Notes: a model not told the origin generated them from the sequence alone. DNA of 64,000 nucleotides from Alphaproteobacteria bacterium (GCA_030424865.1 JAUHVR010000023.1:1-64000); one strand, 5' to 3'. Positions 7,599 to 18,260 are shown, counted from the first letter of the stretch. Numbers and translations: made by a program.

Positions 7599-8139
7599 AT
7601 TTTTTTAGCCGGTACATTTACAACATGGACGCGGCAAATCCGGTAAGTCATCCTTCTGGCGATCATTTCTTTTGACAGCTATGCGGGCAATGCTGCCTCA
7701 CAAGCGCGGGCGTATTGCGCAGACTTGGGTGCCGTTCATAAAGCCGATTGTCTGGACCGATGATTGCGACCGAAGAAGGGCTGAGCGCGCCCGATGCGAT
7801 GGCATAGCGCGACAACCCCGCATCGCGCAGGATCGGCGGCGCGTTGCGCCCCGCAATGACCTATGCTCTCCGAGTGTCGCTCACGTCGGTCGCCCCATAT
7901 ATGCGCGACATCCATTGGCTGTTCATGCTGATACGAGCAAAGGTGTCATGCCGAAATCGAAAAACCCCGAGTGTCTGCCAATGGTGACAACGGGCATCGA
8001 TCAAAGCCAGGTGACATACGAAGGGTGGCCTCTCGATTGCGGGGTCCGTTTTTTCATGTTTGGGACGTGCCGCCAACGGTGGAAACGGCCATGCAATGCC
8101 CGCAGGAACGAGCATTGTCGAGCAATCTCAGGGGGATAA
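7599..8139. other. 541-bp stretch between the SDR gene and tRNA-Ser
   Basis: No intact gene is visible. GC rises from about 7680 onward, so the junction between the accessory DNA and the ancestral chromosome may lie between 7600 and 7680. A truncated frame on the minus strand (7663-7862) is described separately. This stretch directly flanks the 3' end of the tRNA gene. Confidence 0.5.
7663..7862 (-). pseudogene. Possible remnant of a core gene
   Basis: The minus strand contains about 65 codons reading VIAGRNAPPILRDAGLSRY and on through ASGALSPSSVAIIGP, which look like real protein rather than chance translation and have core-like GC. The frame is preceded directly by a TAG stop with no start codon, and the last 25 residues look like read-through into unrelated DNA. 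I cannot identify the parent family. This would fit a chromosomal gene truncated when the accessory block integrated. Confidence 0.25.
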
Positions 8140-8229
8140 TGGCGGAGAGACAGGGATTCGAACCCTGGGTGGGCTTGCACCCACAACGGTTTTCGAGACC
8201 GCCCCGTTCGACCACTCCGGCACCTCTCC
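8140..8229 (-). tRNA. tRNA-Ser(CGA)
   Basis: Read on the minus strand, the sequence folds as a class II tRNA: acceptor GGAGAGG paired with TCTCTCC, anticodon stem GCGGT/ACCGT around loop CTCGAAA (anticodon CGA, reading UCG), a long variable arm (GTGGGTGCAAGCCCAC) and the T arm GGGTTCGAATCCC. The discriminator is G and CCA is encoded at 8140-8142. The 3' end faces the accessory region, the usual attachment point for integrases. Confidence 0.95.
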
Positions 8230-8393
8230 GCGGGGGTCTGTGGAGCGTGCGTTTAATGGCAGTTCCGGTGCTGTGCAACAGAGAAATGCAAAAAATCTCT
8301 CACACGACGAAATGTGTCAGCCCGGCATCAATGCTTGGCTTCCGGTCTGTCGCTCAGTAGGCTGAATGAAGCTCGGAGGACGGAGACCCCAAG

Positions 8394-9209
8394 ATGCGCC
8401 ATTTCAGATCGATCGTGGCCGCTGTGACGCTCGGATGTGCGGCCAGCATGGCAACTGCGGATCCGGCTCGCGACCTGATCTATGCGATGGGTCTGAGTGA
8501 AATGGTGCAGATCATGCAATCGGAGGGCATCGAATACGGGGATTCCCTGGCGGACGAGTTGTTTCCCGACAATGATCGCACCGTCTGGGATGACACGGTC
8601 CGCCGGATCCATGATCCCGCGGCGATGGAAGCGATCATCGTCGGCACCTTCGAAGCCGCGCTCAGCGACGCCGATATCTCGCCCGTGTTGGCGTTCTTCA
8701 ACGACGGGCCCGGCATGGAGATTGTCAGACTGGAACTGGATGCGCGGCGGGCGATGCTGGACCCGGCCGTCGAAGAGGCCACGTTGGAGGCCTATCGTGC
8801 GATGATTGGCGAAGAAACGCCCCGGTTCCGCCAGATCGAAGAGTTTGCAGAAGCAAATGATCTGATCGAGGCCAATGTGGCGGGGGCGCTGAACGCCAGC
8901 TTCCAGTTTTATTCAGGACTGGTGGATGGCGGGGCCTTCGAGCTGAGCGAAAGCGAAATCATCCGTGACGTCTGGGCGCAAGAGGACGAAACGCGCACGG
9001 ATTCGCGGGAATGGGTCTATGGCTTTCTTCTGCTGGCCTACGGGCCGCTTGACGACGACGTCATGGACCAGCATATCGCCCTGACCAAGACTCAGGCCGG
9101 GCAAGCGGTCAACCAGGCGCTGTTTGCCGGGTTCAACGCGATGTATGATGAACTTTCCTACGCAATCGGTCTGGCCGCCGCACAGCAAATGCAAATGACC
9201 GATCTTTGA
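8394..9209 (+). CDS. DUF2059-family exported protein
   Basis: The 271-residue product starts with a Sec signal peptide (MRHFRSIVAAVTLGCAASMATA, cleavage after about residue 22). The mature part is acidic and helical, with the DUF2059 pattern in which a catalytic-less helical bundle recurs twice (about 40-130 and 165-260). Function is unknown in the family; a periplasmic location is inferred. An adequate ribosome site (CGGAGGACGGAGA) precedes the ATG. Confidence 0.8.
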   Translation: MRHFRSIVAAVTLGCAASMATADPARDLIYAMGLSEMVQIMQSEGIEYGDSLADELFPDNDRTVWDDTVRRIHDPAAMEAIIVGTFEAALSDADISPVLAFFNDGPGMEIVRLELDARRAMLDPAVEEATLEAYRAMIGEETPRFRQIEEFAEANDLIEANVAGALNASFQFYSGLVDGGAFELSESEIIRDVWAQEDETRTDSREWVYGFLLLAYGPLDDDVMDQHIALTKTQAGQAVNQALFAGFNAMYDELSYAIGLAAAQQMQMTDL

Positions 9210-9224
9210 GCCGGAATCCGGCTC
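9208..9224 (+). terminator. Hairpin at the end of the DUF2059 gene
   Basis: GAGCCGG-AAT-CCGGCTC is a perfect 7-bp stem overlapping the stop codon. It lacks a following T-run, so it is at best a weak intrinsic terminator or a transcript-end stabiliser. Confidence 0.4.
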
Positions 9225-9231
9225 TGGGCTG

Positions 9232-9260
9232 TTGACAGGGGGTCGATTCCACCGCATAAG
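9232..9260 (+). promoter_or_regulatory. Sigma70-type promoter for rplU-rpmA
   Basis: TTGACA at 9232-9237 is a perfect -35 box, followed at a 17-bp spacing by CATAAG at 9255-9260 (4 of 6 matches to TATAAT). It lies about 145 bases upstream of rplU, leaving a leader that could hold translational control of the ribosomal-protein operon. Confidence 0.6.
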
Positions 9261-9403
9261 CGCGCATCTCCGCTCAAGGTCTCCTTGGGCGGTTTGACGT
9301 TTTGACAATCGTCCGGAGAACGGGCGCGCAGTTCGCGGCGGCAGTCTTGCCAAAAACACCGGGCATCCGGGGCCACAGAACGCGGTAACAAAGGAAGATG
9401 CAG

Positions 9404-10060
9404 ATGTTTGCGGTTCTGAAGACCGGCGGCAAACAGTACAAGGTTCAGTCGGGTGACCTGCTGAAAATTGAAAAACTGGCCGCAGACGCGGGTGAAACCG
9501 TGCAATTCAACGAAATTCTGATGCTGGGTGGCGAAAGCACCGTTGTTGGCGCTCCGACCGTCGATGGCGCAGCCGTTCAGGCCGAGGTCGTGGACCAGGT
9601 CAAGGGCGACAAGGTCATCCACTTCGTCAAGCGCCGTCGTAAGCACAGCTCGAAGCGCACCAAGGGCCACCGTCAGCAACTGACCATGGTTCGGATCACC
9701 GAGATCCTGGCCTCGGGCGGTGACAAGACCGGCGTCAAGGCCGCGATTGGTGCCGGTTCGGTGTCGGCTGTTGCCGTTGCTGCGGCCGAAGCGCCCAAGG
9801 CAGCCCCGAAAAAAGCTGCAAAGGCTGAAGCTGCCCCGGCCGCCGAAGCCCCTGCCGCAGGTGGCGACGATCTGAAAAAGCTGTCGGGCGTTGGCCCCGC
9901 GCTTGAGAAAAAGCTGCTCGCCGCTGGCGTGACCACCTTCGCCCAGATTGCAGCATGGACCGAAGAGGACGTTGCTGCTATGGACGAGCAACTGTCGTTC
10001 AAAGGCCGGATCGAGCGTGAAGGCTGGATCGAACAGGCCAAAGAACTGGCTAAAGGCTAA
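9404..10060 (+). CDS. rplU: Ribosomal protein L21 with C-terminal helix-hairpin-helix extension
   Basis: Residues 1-103 are canonical L21 ([14 protein letters not shown] to the RKKGHRQ-type region, here [18 protein letters not shown]). They are followed by an Ala/Lys-rich linker (about 120-155) and a 60-residue helix-hairpin-helix domain of the kind that starts [21 protein letters not shown]21 alone is about 103 residues, so this 218-residue form is a fusion; similar extended L21 proteins are known in alphaproteobacteria. I chose ATG 9404 over 9398 because AGGA is eight bases upstream. rpmA follows directly. Confidence 0.95.
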   Translation: MFAVLKTGGKQYKVQSGDLLKIEKLAADAGETVQFNEILMLGGESTVVGAPTVDGAAVQAEVVDQVKGDKVIHFVKRRRKHSSKRTKGHRQQLTMVRITEILASGGDKTGVKAAIGAGSVSAVAVAAAEAPKAAPKKAAKAEAAPAAEAPAAGGDDLKKLSGVGPALEKKLLAAGVTTFAQIAAWTEEDVAAMDEQLSFKGRIEREGWIEQAKELAKG

Positions 10061-10071
10061 GGAGAGAAAGC

Positions 10072-10341
10072 ATGGCACACAAGAAAGCAGGCGGTTCATC
10101 CCGTAACGGTCGCGACTCAGCTGGCCGTCGCCTTGGCGTGAAACTCTACGGTGGCCAGTCGGTCATCCCCGGCAACATCATCGTGCGTCAGCGCGGCACC
10201 CAGTTCTGGCCGGGTGAAGGCGTTGGCATGGGCAAGGACCACACCATCTTTGCAACCGAAGAAGGCGCGGTAAGCTTCCGCAAGGGCTTCAAGGGCCGCA
10301 CCTTTATTTCGGTTCTGCCAGTGGCGGAGGCCGCGGAATAA
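10072..10341 (+). CDS. rpmA: Ribosomal protein L27
   Basis: The 89-residue protein is L27 over its full length: [22 protein letters not shown], then the KLYGGQ and [10 protein letters not shown] blocks. Its N-terminal tail reaches the peptidyl-transferase centre of the 50S subunit. It lies 11 bases after rplU with AGGAGAG upstream, the standard rplU-rpmA order, and is followed by a strong terminator. Confidence 0.98.
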   Translation: MAHKKAGGSSRNGRDSAGRRLGVKLYGGQSVIPGNIIVRQRGTQFWPGEGVGMGKDHTIFATEEGAVSFRKGFKGRTFISVLPVAEAAE

Positions 10342-10369
10342 GCCGACCTTAAGGTTTTCAAGAAATCAG

Positions 10370-10396
10370 GGGGATCGGCAATCGCCGGTCCCCTTT
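10370..10396 (+). terminator. Intrinsic terminator of rplU-rpmA
   Basis: GGGGATCGGC (10370-10379) pairs with GCCGGTCCCC (10384-10393) through ten pairs with one T-G wobble around an AATC loop, followed by TTT. It lies 29 bases after the rpmA stop. Confidence 0.8.
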
Positions 10397-10480
10397 GCGT
10401 TTTGGATCCAAGGTGACCGCAAAGGATTTGAGGAGATCCCGGTCACCCCGTTCCGAACAATGTGCGCGGAGGGAAAGCAC

Positions 10481-11026
10481 ATGAGTCTTGACGCAACAAC
10501 GCTGCAGCAGACGGTCGTGACCGACCGTTTCGATCTGCGCCCGGTCCGGGTGTCCGATGCTGGTCCAATCGAGATGTGGGGAGCCGACGAACGGGTCGCG
10601 CGCATGACCACCTCGATCCCGCATCCACTTCCGCCGGGGACAACCGAAGCGTTCATCGCCCGCGTGACTGCCGAGGATCGGGAAGAGGACGTCTGGGCCA
10701 TCGACGGCACCAAGGTGGGCGGCCCCGAGGTCATGGGCCTGATCGCCCTGCAGCGCATGGATCGCAACCAGTCCGAAATTGGCTACTGGATCGCGCCGCA
10801 TTTCTGGAACACCGGGCTGGCGTCCCAGGCGGTCAAGGCCCTGGTCGAGGCGAACCCGCGTAGCAACGACACCATGTTTGCCAGCGTTTTTCAGGACAAC
10901 CCGGCCTCGGCCCGTGTGCTGACCAACTGCGGCTTCGAATACATCGGTGACGCCGAGGCGTTCAGCGTCGCTCGCAATTCAAAGGTCCAGACCTGGACCT
11001 ACCACAAGAAACTGACCTGCGCGTGA
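10481..11026 (+). CDS. GNAT-family acetyltransferase, RimJ/RimL-like
   Basis: The 181-residue protein has the RimJ/RimL type GNAT layout: TDRFDLRPVRVSDAGPI at the N-terminus, the acetyl-CoA-binding strand-helix SEIGYWIAPHFWNTGLASQAVKAL (about 92-115), and the closing NPASARVLTNCGFEYIG motif. These enzymes acetylate protein N-termini or small amines; the substrate here is not known. The start at 10481 has GGAGGG nine bases upstream. It sits between rpmA and obgE in a conserved Rhodobacteraceae order. Confidence 0.85.
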   Translation: MSLDATTLQQTVVTDRFDLRPVRVSDAGPIEMWGADERVARMTTSIPHPLPPGTTEAFIARVTAEDREEDVWAIDGTKVGGPEVMGLIALQRMDRNQSEIGYWIAPHFWNTGLASQAVKALVEANPRSNDTMFASVFQDNPASARVLTNCGFEYIGDAEAFSVARNSKVQTWTYHKKLTCA

Positions 11027-11056
11027 CCGCTTGAGGCGGCGCGCGTCTGGGTCTAG

Positions 11057-13230
<2,174 letters not shown>

Positions 13231-13231
13231 C

Positions 13232-13255
13232 CCTTTCATTTTTCTCATAAATACT
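13232..13255 (-). repeat. Copy of a recurrent intergenic element (GTATTTTT...GATGAA type)
   Basis: Read on the minus strand this segment is GAGTATTTATGAGAAAAATG followed by AAAGG. It belongs to the same family as copies at 18164-18199 and around 26511-26588. It sits in the 55-bp gap between proB and proA. Confidence 0.4.
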
Positions 13256-13285
13256 CAAATCCACCCCCTGGCAAAGGTTCCGACA

Positions 13286-14551
13286 ATGACAGATACAGCG
13301 AACATCCCCGCCGTCATGGCCGATCTGGGCGCCCGTGCAAAACGCGCCGCAGCGAAGCTCGCCTTTGCCCCAGTCGAGGCCAAGCAAAAGGCGCTGGAGG
13401 CTGCCGCTGACGCCGTCTGGGCCAACCGCGCCGCCATCATCGAGGCCAATGCCAAGGACATGGAGTTCGGCCGCAGCAAGGGTCTGAGCGACGCGATGAT
13501 GGACCGGCTGATGCTGGACGAGGCGCGCATTCAGGGCATCGTCGACGGTCTGCGCGCCGTTGCGGGCCAGGATGATCCCGTGGGCGAAGTCATGGACCAG
13601 TGGGACATGCCCTCGGGTCTGAACATCCAGCGGGTCCGCACCCCTTTGGGGGTCATTGGCGTGATCTACGAATCCCGCCCCAACGTCACCGCCGATGCAG
13701 GTGCGCTCTGCCTGAAATCCGGCAACGCCGTGATCCTGCGCGGCGGTTCGGAAAGCTTCCACAGCTCGGGTGCCATCCATGCAGCGCTGGTCGAGGGCCT
13801 GCGTGCCGCCGATCTGCCCGAGGACGCCATCCAGCTGGTGCCGACCCGCGACCGCGCGGCGGTTTCGGAACTCTTGACCATGACGGACCACGTCGATGTC
13901 ATCGTGCCGCGTGGCGGCAAAGGCCTTGTCGGCCTCGTTCAGCGCGAGGCGCGGGTGCCGGTTTTTGCCCACCTCGAAGGCATCGTGCACATCTTTGTCG
14001 ACAAGGACGCCGACCCGGTGAAATCGCTCGAGGTGGTCCTGAACGCCAAGACCCGCCGCACCGGCATCTGCGGGGCGGCAGAATGCCTGTTGATCCACAA
14101 GGATGCCGTGGACACTGTCGGCCAGGGCGTGATCCGCGCCCTGATCCAGGCCGGTGTCACGGTGCACGCCGACGCGGGTTTGCAGGTCATCGAGGGCACG
14201 GTTCCCGCAACGGACGAGGACTGGGGCAAGGAATACCTGTCGATGAACATCGCCGCCCGTGTGGTTGACGATGTCGACGGCGCGATCGAGCACATCCGCG
14301 CCTATGGGTCGAACCACACCGACTGCATCCTGACCGAAGACACCGCAACCGCGGCGCGTTTCTTTGAACGGCTCGACAGCGCGATCCTGATGCACAATGC
14401 CTCGACCCAGTTTGCCGACGGCGGTGAGTTCGGCATGGGGGCCGAGATCGGGATTGCGACCGGCAAGATGCACGCGCGCGGCCCGGTTGGGGCCAAGCAG
14501 TTGACAAGCTTCAAATATCTGGTGACCGGCGACGGCACCGTACGCGGCTGA
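13286..14551 (+). CDS. proA: Gamma-glutamyl phosphate reductase
   Basis: The 421-residue protein reduces gamma-glutamyl phosphate to the semialdehyde with NADPH. It belongs to the aldehyde-dehydrogenase fold, with the catalytic Cys in [14 protein letters not shown] and the conserved N-terminal [10 protein letters not shown] and RGGSESFHS segments. The start at 13286 is chosen because the family begins there; an earlier in-frame start would run through an intergenic repeat. Stop codons of proA and convergent chpT are three bases apart. Confidence 0.97.
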   Translation: MTDTANIPAVMADLGARAKRAAAKLAFAPVEAKQKALEAAADAVWANRAAIIEANAKDMEFGRSKGLSDAMMDRLMLDEARIQGIVDGLRAVAGQDDPVGEVMDQWDMPSGLNIQRVRTPLGVIGVIYESRPNVTADAGALCLKSGNAVILRGGSESFHSSGAIHAALVEGLRAADLPEDAIQLVPTRDRAAVSELLTMTDHVDVIVPRGGKGLVGLVQREARVPVFAHLEGIVHIFVDKDADPVKSLEVVLNAKTRRTGICGAAECLLIHKDAVDTVGQGVIRALIQAGVTVHADAGLQVIEGTVPATDEDWGKEYLSMNIAARVVDDVDGAIEHIRAYGSNHTDCILTEDTATAARFFERLDSAILMHNASTQFADGGEFGMGAEIGIATGKMHARGPVGAKQLTSFKYLVTGDGTVRG

Positions 14552-14554
14552 GGA

Positions 14555-15154
14555 TCACACCAAAAGGCGCAGACCCGTGTCGTCAAGGCGCGTGAAGCCC
14601 TTGTCCGGGTCTTCGCCAATCAGGGCCCGAAGCATCTGGAAGTGAATCTTTGATGGCTCGCTGCTGGCTGCGCTGCCCGGAGTAACAAGCGCCTGCATCT
14701 CGTCCCGCGGGATCATCCGAGACGCGGTCAGCAGAACCTCGAACCCATCCGGGATCCGGGCCACCTCGACCAAGCCGCCAGTTGGCGACAATGTCGCCAG
14801 ACACAAGACGCTGAGGCAGATCTTTTGCGCCTCTCGTCGTGAAAACGCGCCCGACGGCAGATCGGCGAATTTCAGGCGTGGCGGACCTCCGGGCGCGGCC
14901 AGAAGAGAGGCAAGTTCACTGGAGGACACCGCGCCATCCCCCTGTGACTGCCCAAATGCCAGTCGGAAGAACCGGATTTTTGCAACTGCCGCCTGCGCGC
15001 TCTGCTGGACAAGCTCCAGTTCGGGCCCCATTTGCAGTTCGGGTGACAGGGTCAATAGCTCCAGCCCGTTCTGAATCGCGCCCAACGGGCTTGTCAGATC
15101 GTGGCAGATGCGCGACCCCAAGGCCGTCGCCAGGGTTGTGGGTTCGTCTCGCAT
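14555..15154 (-). CDS. chpT: Histidine phosphotransferase ChpT
   Basis: The 199-residue protein has the ChpT layout: a dimerisation helix pair with the phosphorylated His in GSRICHDLTSPLGAIQNGLELL (residues 13-34 region) and a degenerate, non-ATP-binding histidine-kinase-like C-terminal domain. In the CckA-ChpT-CtrA relay it passes phosphate to CtrA, which controls motility, gene transfer agents and cell cycle in this order. ATG 15154 fits the family start. Its start lies only 30 bases from the divergent DUF3553 gene. Confidence 0.9.
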   Translation of the reverse strand: MRDEPTTLATALGSRICHDLTSPLGAIQNGLELLTLSPELQMGPELELVQQSAQAAVAKIRFFRLAFGQSQGDGAVSSSELASLLAAPGGPPRLKFADLPSGAFSRREAQKICLSVLCLATLSPTGGLVEVARIPDGFEVLLTASRMIPRDEMQALVTPGSAASSEPSKIHFQMLRALIGEDPDKGFTRLDDTGLRLLV

Positions 15155-15184
15155 GGCGGCTCTCCGATGAAAGGAATGGATTTG

Positions 15185-15373
15185 ATGAACGACCTGAACT
15201 CTTTGCTGGAACCGGGCATGTATGTCCGCCATCCCGACCAGGCCGATTGGGGACTTGGGCAGGTGCAATCCAACATCGGTGGGCGGATCACGGTGAATTT
15301 CAGGGAGTGCGGCAAGGTCGTCATCGATGGGGGTCAGGTCGCCCTGGAACTTGTTCTTGATCCCCAAGCGTGA
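15185..15373 (+). CDS. DUF3553 small protein
   Basis: The 62-residue protein (MNDLNSLLEPGMYVRHPDQA, then WGLGQVQSNIGGRITVNFR) matches the DUF3553 family common in Rhodobacteraceae. It looks like a small SH3/CarD-like beta barrel, similar to the domain on UvrD/PcrA-type proteins, but its function is unknown. ATG 15185 is preferred because AAGGA lies about ten bases upstream, while nearer ATGs at 15167 and 15176 have no usable spacing. Confidence 0.8.
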   Translation: MNDLNSLLEPGMYVRHPDQADWGLGQVQSNIGGRITVNFRECGKVVIDGGQVALELVLDPQA

Positions 15374-15383
15374 TCCGCAATGG

Positions 15384-15398
15384 TTAACAGAGTGTTAA
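15384..15398. promoter_or_regulatory. CtrA-type binding site upstream of olsB
   Basis: TTAA-CAGAGTG-TTAA matches the full CtrA consensus TTAA-N7-TTAA exactly. It is in the 137-bp gap between the DUF3553 gene and olsB, 113-127 bases upstream of the olsB ATG. Chance occurrence is possible but unlikely in GC-rich DNA; chpT, the CtrA phosphodonor, lies 230 bases away. Confidence 0.6.
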
Positions 15399-15510
15399 TG
15401 CACGCAAGCGGCCAAGCGGACACGGCGGAGCCTTGCTCATCGGTCAACCGGTTGCCAAGCCGGTCGCGCTTGCCTAAACCGGCGCCACGTGTCCCATTCA
15501 GGCCCGCGAG

Positions 15511-16275
15511 ATGACAGTCAACACACCTCAGTTCAAGGCGCGCCTGGCCGAAACGGCAGACGAAATCGAAGCGGCGCAACGTCTGCGTTATCAGGTCTTT
15601 GTTCAAGAGCTTGGTGGCTCCGGTGACATGGTCGACCACGAAAAGCGCCTCGAAGCAGACCGGTTTGACCCCTATTTCGATCACCTTCTGCTGTATGACA
15701 CCCTGCGGGAAACGGATCCCGTGGTCGGCGTCTATCGTCTGTTGCGCGACAGCAAGGCCGCCGAGATCGGACAGTTCTATTCTGAAGATGAATATGACCT
15801 TACGGCGCTGAAAACCTCGGGTCGCAAGCTTCTGGAACTTGGGCGGTCCTGTCTGCATCCCGATTATCGCGGCGGCATGGCGATGTTCCACCTGTGGAAC
15901 GCGCTGGCAGAGTATGTCTTTGCCCATGAGATCGAGATCCTGTTCGGCGTCGCCAGCTTTCACGGCACCGACGCGGCGCAGCTGGCGCATCCGCTGTCAC
16001 ACCTGCACGACCGACACCTTGCGCCGCCGGACCTGCGGGTGCGGGCGCGCGCCTATCAGCCGATGACGCTGGTACCCGCCGATCAGATCGATCGCCGCCG
16101 CGCGGTGCTTGAGACGCCTGCGCTGATCAAGGCCTATCTGAAACTGGGCGGATTTGTCGGTGACGGCGCCTTTGTGGATCATGAGTTCAACACCACCGAT
16201 GTCTGCCTGATCCTGGACACGGCGCGCATGAACGAAAAGCAGAAGAACCTCTATCTGAAAGGCAGCGGCGCGTGA
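15511..16275 (+). CDS. olsB: Ornithine N-acyltransferase OlsB
   Basis: The 254-residue GNAT-like protein transfers a 3-hydroxyacyl chain from ACP to ornithine, giving lyso-ornithine lipid. Recognisable blocks are AAQRLRYQVFVQELG, FDHLLLYD, VVGVYRLLR, and LLELGRSCLHPDYRGG. Ornithine lipids replace phospholipids under phosphate limitation in marine roseobacters. Its stop overlaps the olsA start in GTGA, so the pair is co-translated, which strongly supports the assignment. Confidence 0.93.
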   Translation: MTVNTPQFKARLAETADEIEAAQRLRYQVFVQELGGSGDMVDHEKRLEADRFDPYFDHLLLYDTLRETDPVVGVYRLLRDSKAAEIGQFYSEDEYDLTALKTSGRKLLELGRSCLHPDYRGGMAMFHLWNALAEYVFAHEIEILFGVASFHGTDAAQLAHPLSHLHDRHLAPPDLRVRARAYQPMTLVPADQIDRRRAVLETPALIKAYLKLGGFVGDGAFVDHEFNTTDVCLILDTARMNEKQKNLYLKGSGA

Positions 16276-17102
16276 GCCAGACCTGGTATGGCGACGGAGA
16301 CATGCCGCTGGCGGGCCCGCGCGGGCTGGCCTGGCTGCGGGTGGCCTGGAAAGGCGCGTTGATCGGCACGTTGACCTTTGGCGGTTTGGCGGTCCTGCTG
16401 CTGGTGCGCCTGATTGAACGTCCGCTTTTCGGACTGCGCCGTCCCGTGACGCCTTACATCACGCAAGCCGTGTGCCGTGGGTTCTTTCATATCCTCGGGC
16501 TGCCGTTTGTTCAAAAGGGTAGGCCGATGCGCGGGCAGGGGGCCGTGGTGGCCAACCATTCGTCCTGGCTGGATATTTTTGTGCTGAACGCCCGCAAGAA
16601 CATCTATTTTGTGTCCAAGGCCGAGGTTGCGGGCTGGCCCGGCATCGGATGGCTGGCGCGCGCAACGGGAACGGTCTTTATCAACCGCACCTCGCGCGAG
16701 GCCAAGGCGCAGACCCAGATGTTCGAACACCGCCTGCACGCGGGCCACAAGCTCTTGTTTTTCCCCGAGGGCACCTCGACCGATGGACAGCGGGTGCTGG
16801 AGTTCAAGTCGACGCTTTTTGCGGCGTTCTTTGCGGATGCGCTGCGGTCCGAGATGCAGATCCAACCGGTCAGCGTGATCTACCACGCGCCCAAGGGGCA
16901 GGATGACCGATTCTATGGCTGGTGGGGCGATATGGGCTTTGGCGAACACCTGCTGCACGTGCTGGCCGCGCCGCGTCATGGGCGGGTCGAGGTGATCTAT
17001 CATCCCCCCGTCAAGGTTCAGGATTTCGCCAACCGCAAATTGCTTGCGGGCCACCTGCAGGATCAGGTGGCGGCAGGTCACGCGGGTGCGCGGGCAGTCT
17101 AA
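16272..17102 (+). CDS. olsA: Lyso-ornithine lipid O-acyltransferase OlsA (PlsC-like)
   Basis: The 276-residue membrane-associated acyltransferase adds the second acyl chain to lyso-ornithine lipid. It has an N-terminal membrane segment (about 25-48), the H-x4-D motif in NHSSWLDIF, and FPEGTSTDG. It starts at GTG overlapping olsB. Its stop overlaps the stop of the convergent thiE-like gene by four bases (17099-17102). Confidence 0.92.
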   Translation: MSQTWYGDGDMPLAGPRGLAWLRVAWKGALIGTLTFGGLAVLLLVRLIERPLFGLRRPVTPYITQAVCRGFFHILGLPFVQKGRPMRGQGAVVANHSSWLDIFVLNARKNIYFVSKAEVAGWPGIGWLARATGTVFINRTSREAKAQTQMFEHRLHAGHKLLFFPEGTSTDGQRVLEFKSTLFAAFFADALRSEMQIQPVSVIYHAPKGQDDRFYGWWGDMGFGEHLLHVLAAPRHGRVEVIYHPPVKVQDFANRKLLAGHLQDQVAAGHAGARAV

Positions 17103-17722
17103 CCGGCCATCGCCGCTTCAAAGGCTTTCAGGGTCTCGACCGGGTTCTCGGAGTTCCAGATTTCCTCTCCGATTCCGAAAAAGTCGGTTACCGGGGCCAG
17201 ATCGCGGATCAGCGCCTGATCCAGTGCGCCTTCGGCGACCACGGGCAGTTCGATCATCTGCGACCACCACTCAAAGACCTCGCGCTCGGCAATCGAGCCA
17301 TCGCCCAATGACGAGGCGCCAACAGGTCCGAAGCTGATATAATCCGCGCCCGCTTCGCCTGCGTTCATGCCATCGTGGCGCGAGGTGCCGCAGAAGGCGC
17401 CAACGATGGCGTCGCTGCCCAGTTCCTGACGGGCCAGCCGCGTGTTGCGACCGTTGTCGCGCAGGTGCACGCCGTCAAGCCCGTGACGTTCGGCCAGAAC
17501 AAAATGTGTGTCGATGACAATCGCCACGTCGCGGGCATGGGCCACCTCGCGCAGGGCATCGGCAGCCCGGCCAACACGGTCTTCGTCGTGGCTGGCAAGC
17601 GAGAGACGCAGGCAGGCAACCTCGACCGTGTCCAGAACCTGCGAAAGGGTCTGGGGGAAACGGCTGAGTTCAAATTCGGGCGGGGTGATCAGGTAGATCT
17701 GCGGCTGCTCTGCTTCGGCCAT
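17099..17722 (-). CDS. ThiE-like thiamine phosphate synthase family protein
   Basis: The 207-residue TIM-barrel protein follows the ThiE pattern: YLITPPEFE at the first strand, VAIVIDTHFVLAERHGLDGVHL, IVGAFCGTSRHDGMNAGEAGADYISFGPVG, and a final ELPVVAEGAL strand. The usual thiamine synthase signatures (VHLGQxD, FTTPTK) are altered to VHLRDNG and SFGPVG, so it may be a ThiE paralogue rather than the main enzyme. The start at 17722 has GAAGGAG nine bases upstream. Confidence 0.8.
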   Translation of the reverse strand: MAEAEQPQIYLITPPEFELSRFPQTLSQVLDTVEVACLRLSLASHDEDRVGRAADALREVAHARDVAIVIDTHFVLAERHGLDGVHLRDNGRNTRLARQELGSDAIVGAFCGTSRHDGMNAGEAGADYISFGPVGASSLGDGSIAEREVFEWWSQMIELPVVAEGALDQALIRDLAPVTDFFGIGEEIWNSENPVETLKAFEAAMAG

Positions 17723-17790
17723 TTTCGGGCGCTCCTTCACGTCTGGCAGGGGCTATAGCGTGCAGCGCAGCGCAACGCCATCGCTTTTGC

Positions 17791-18120
17791 CTACTTCGGC
17801 GGCAGCTCGGCAGCGTTTGCCAGCGCAAGTGCGGTCCATTGGGCGCGCGCCTCGTCATCGTCGAGCGCATCCGGGTCAACCTCGATGAAGCCGCCCATGC
17901 GGCGGCCAGTAAAGTCCATCTCGCGCGCGCCGTGGATGGCCAACGCCTGCGCCTCGCGCGGTTTGCCGACACGGTACATCGCGCCCCCCTTGTGTACGCC
18001 GCAGACCATGTTGCCGTGCTGCAGGAAACAGAGCCCGCCAAACATCTTTTTCTCGCTGAGGCCGATCACGTCGAGCAAGTCGGTCCGCATCAGTTCGGCC
18101 AGTCCTTCGTCATAGGCCAT
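17791..18120 (-). CDS. TfoX N-terminal-domain protein
   Basis: The 109-residue protein is a stand-alone TfoX_N domain (KKMFGGLCFLQHGNMVCGV, then YRVG and MGGFIEV). In Haemophilus TfoX/Sxy regulates competence, but the short alphaproteobacterial forms have no established role. It is 68 bases upstream of the thiE-like gene on the same strand and divergent from trmJ. Confidence 0.85.
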   Translation of the reverse strand: MAYDEGLAELMRTDLLDVIGLSEKKMFGGLCFLQHGNMVCGVHKGGAMYRVGKPREAQALAIHGAREMDFTGRRMGGFIEVDPDALDDDEARAQWTALALANAAELPPK

Positions 18121-18163
18121 TCTGCGCCTCCTGAAGTGGTTCTTTTCAAGTTTAACGTCGGAT

Positions 18164-18199
18164 GCCTCCGGCGGGCGTATTTTTTGGAAAGATGAAAGG
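18164..18199 (+). repeat. Copy of a recurrent intergenic element
   Basis: GCCTCCGGCGGGCGTATTTT followed by TTGGAAAGATGAAAGG lies between the divergent TfoX-type gene and trmJ. The GC-rich start is partly self-complementary. Similar copies occur at 13232-13255 and around 26511-26588; I have the impression that this motif is widespread in Rhodobacteraceae intergenic DNA. Confidence 0.45.
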
Positions 18200-18260
18200 T
18201 GGGTTGCGAGAGGGGGGCGAAGTGCTTAGGGAAACGCGATCATTCTGGATGAGAGAGCCC

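Noticed and set aside
7672-8139. 155-residue plus-strand frame before the tRNA
   Set aside because: It has no family features, a random-looking Arg/Cys-rich composition and no ribosome site. It overlaps a more protein-like minus-strand remnant.
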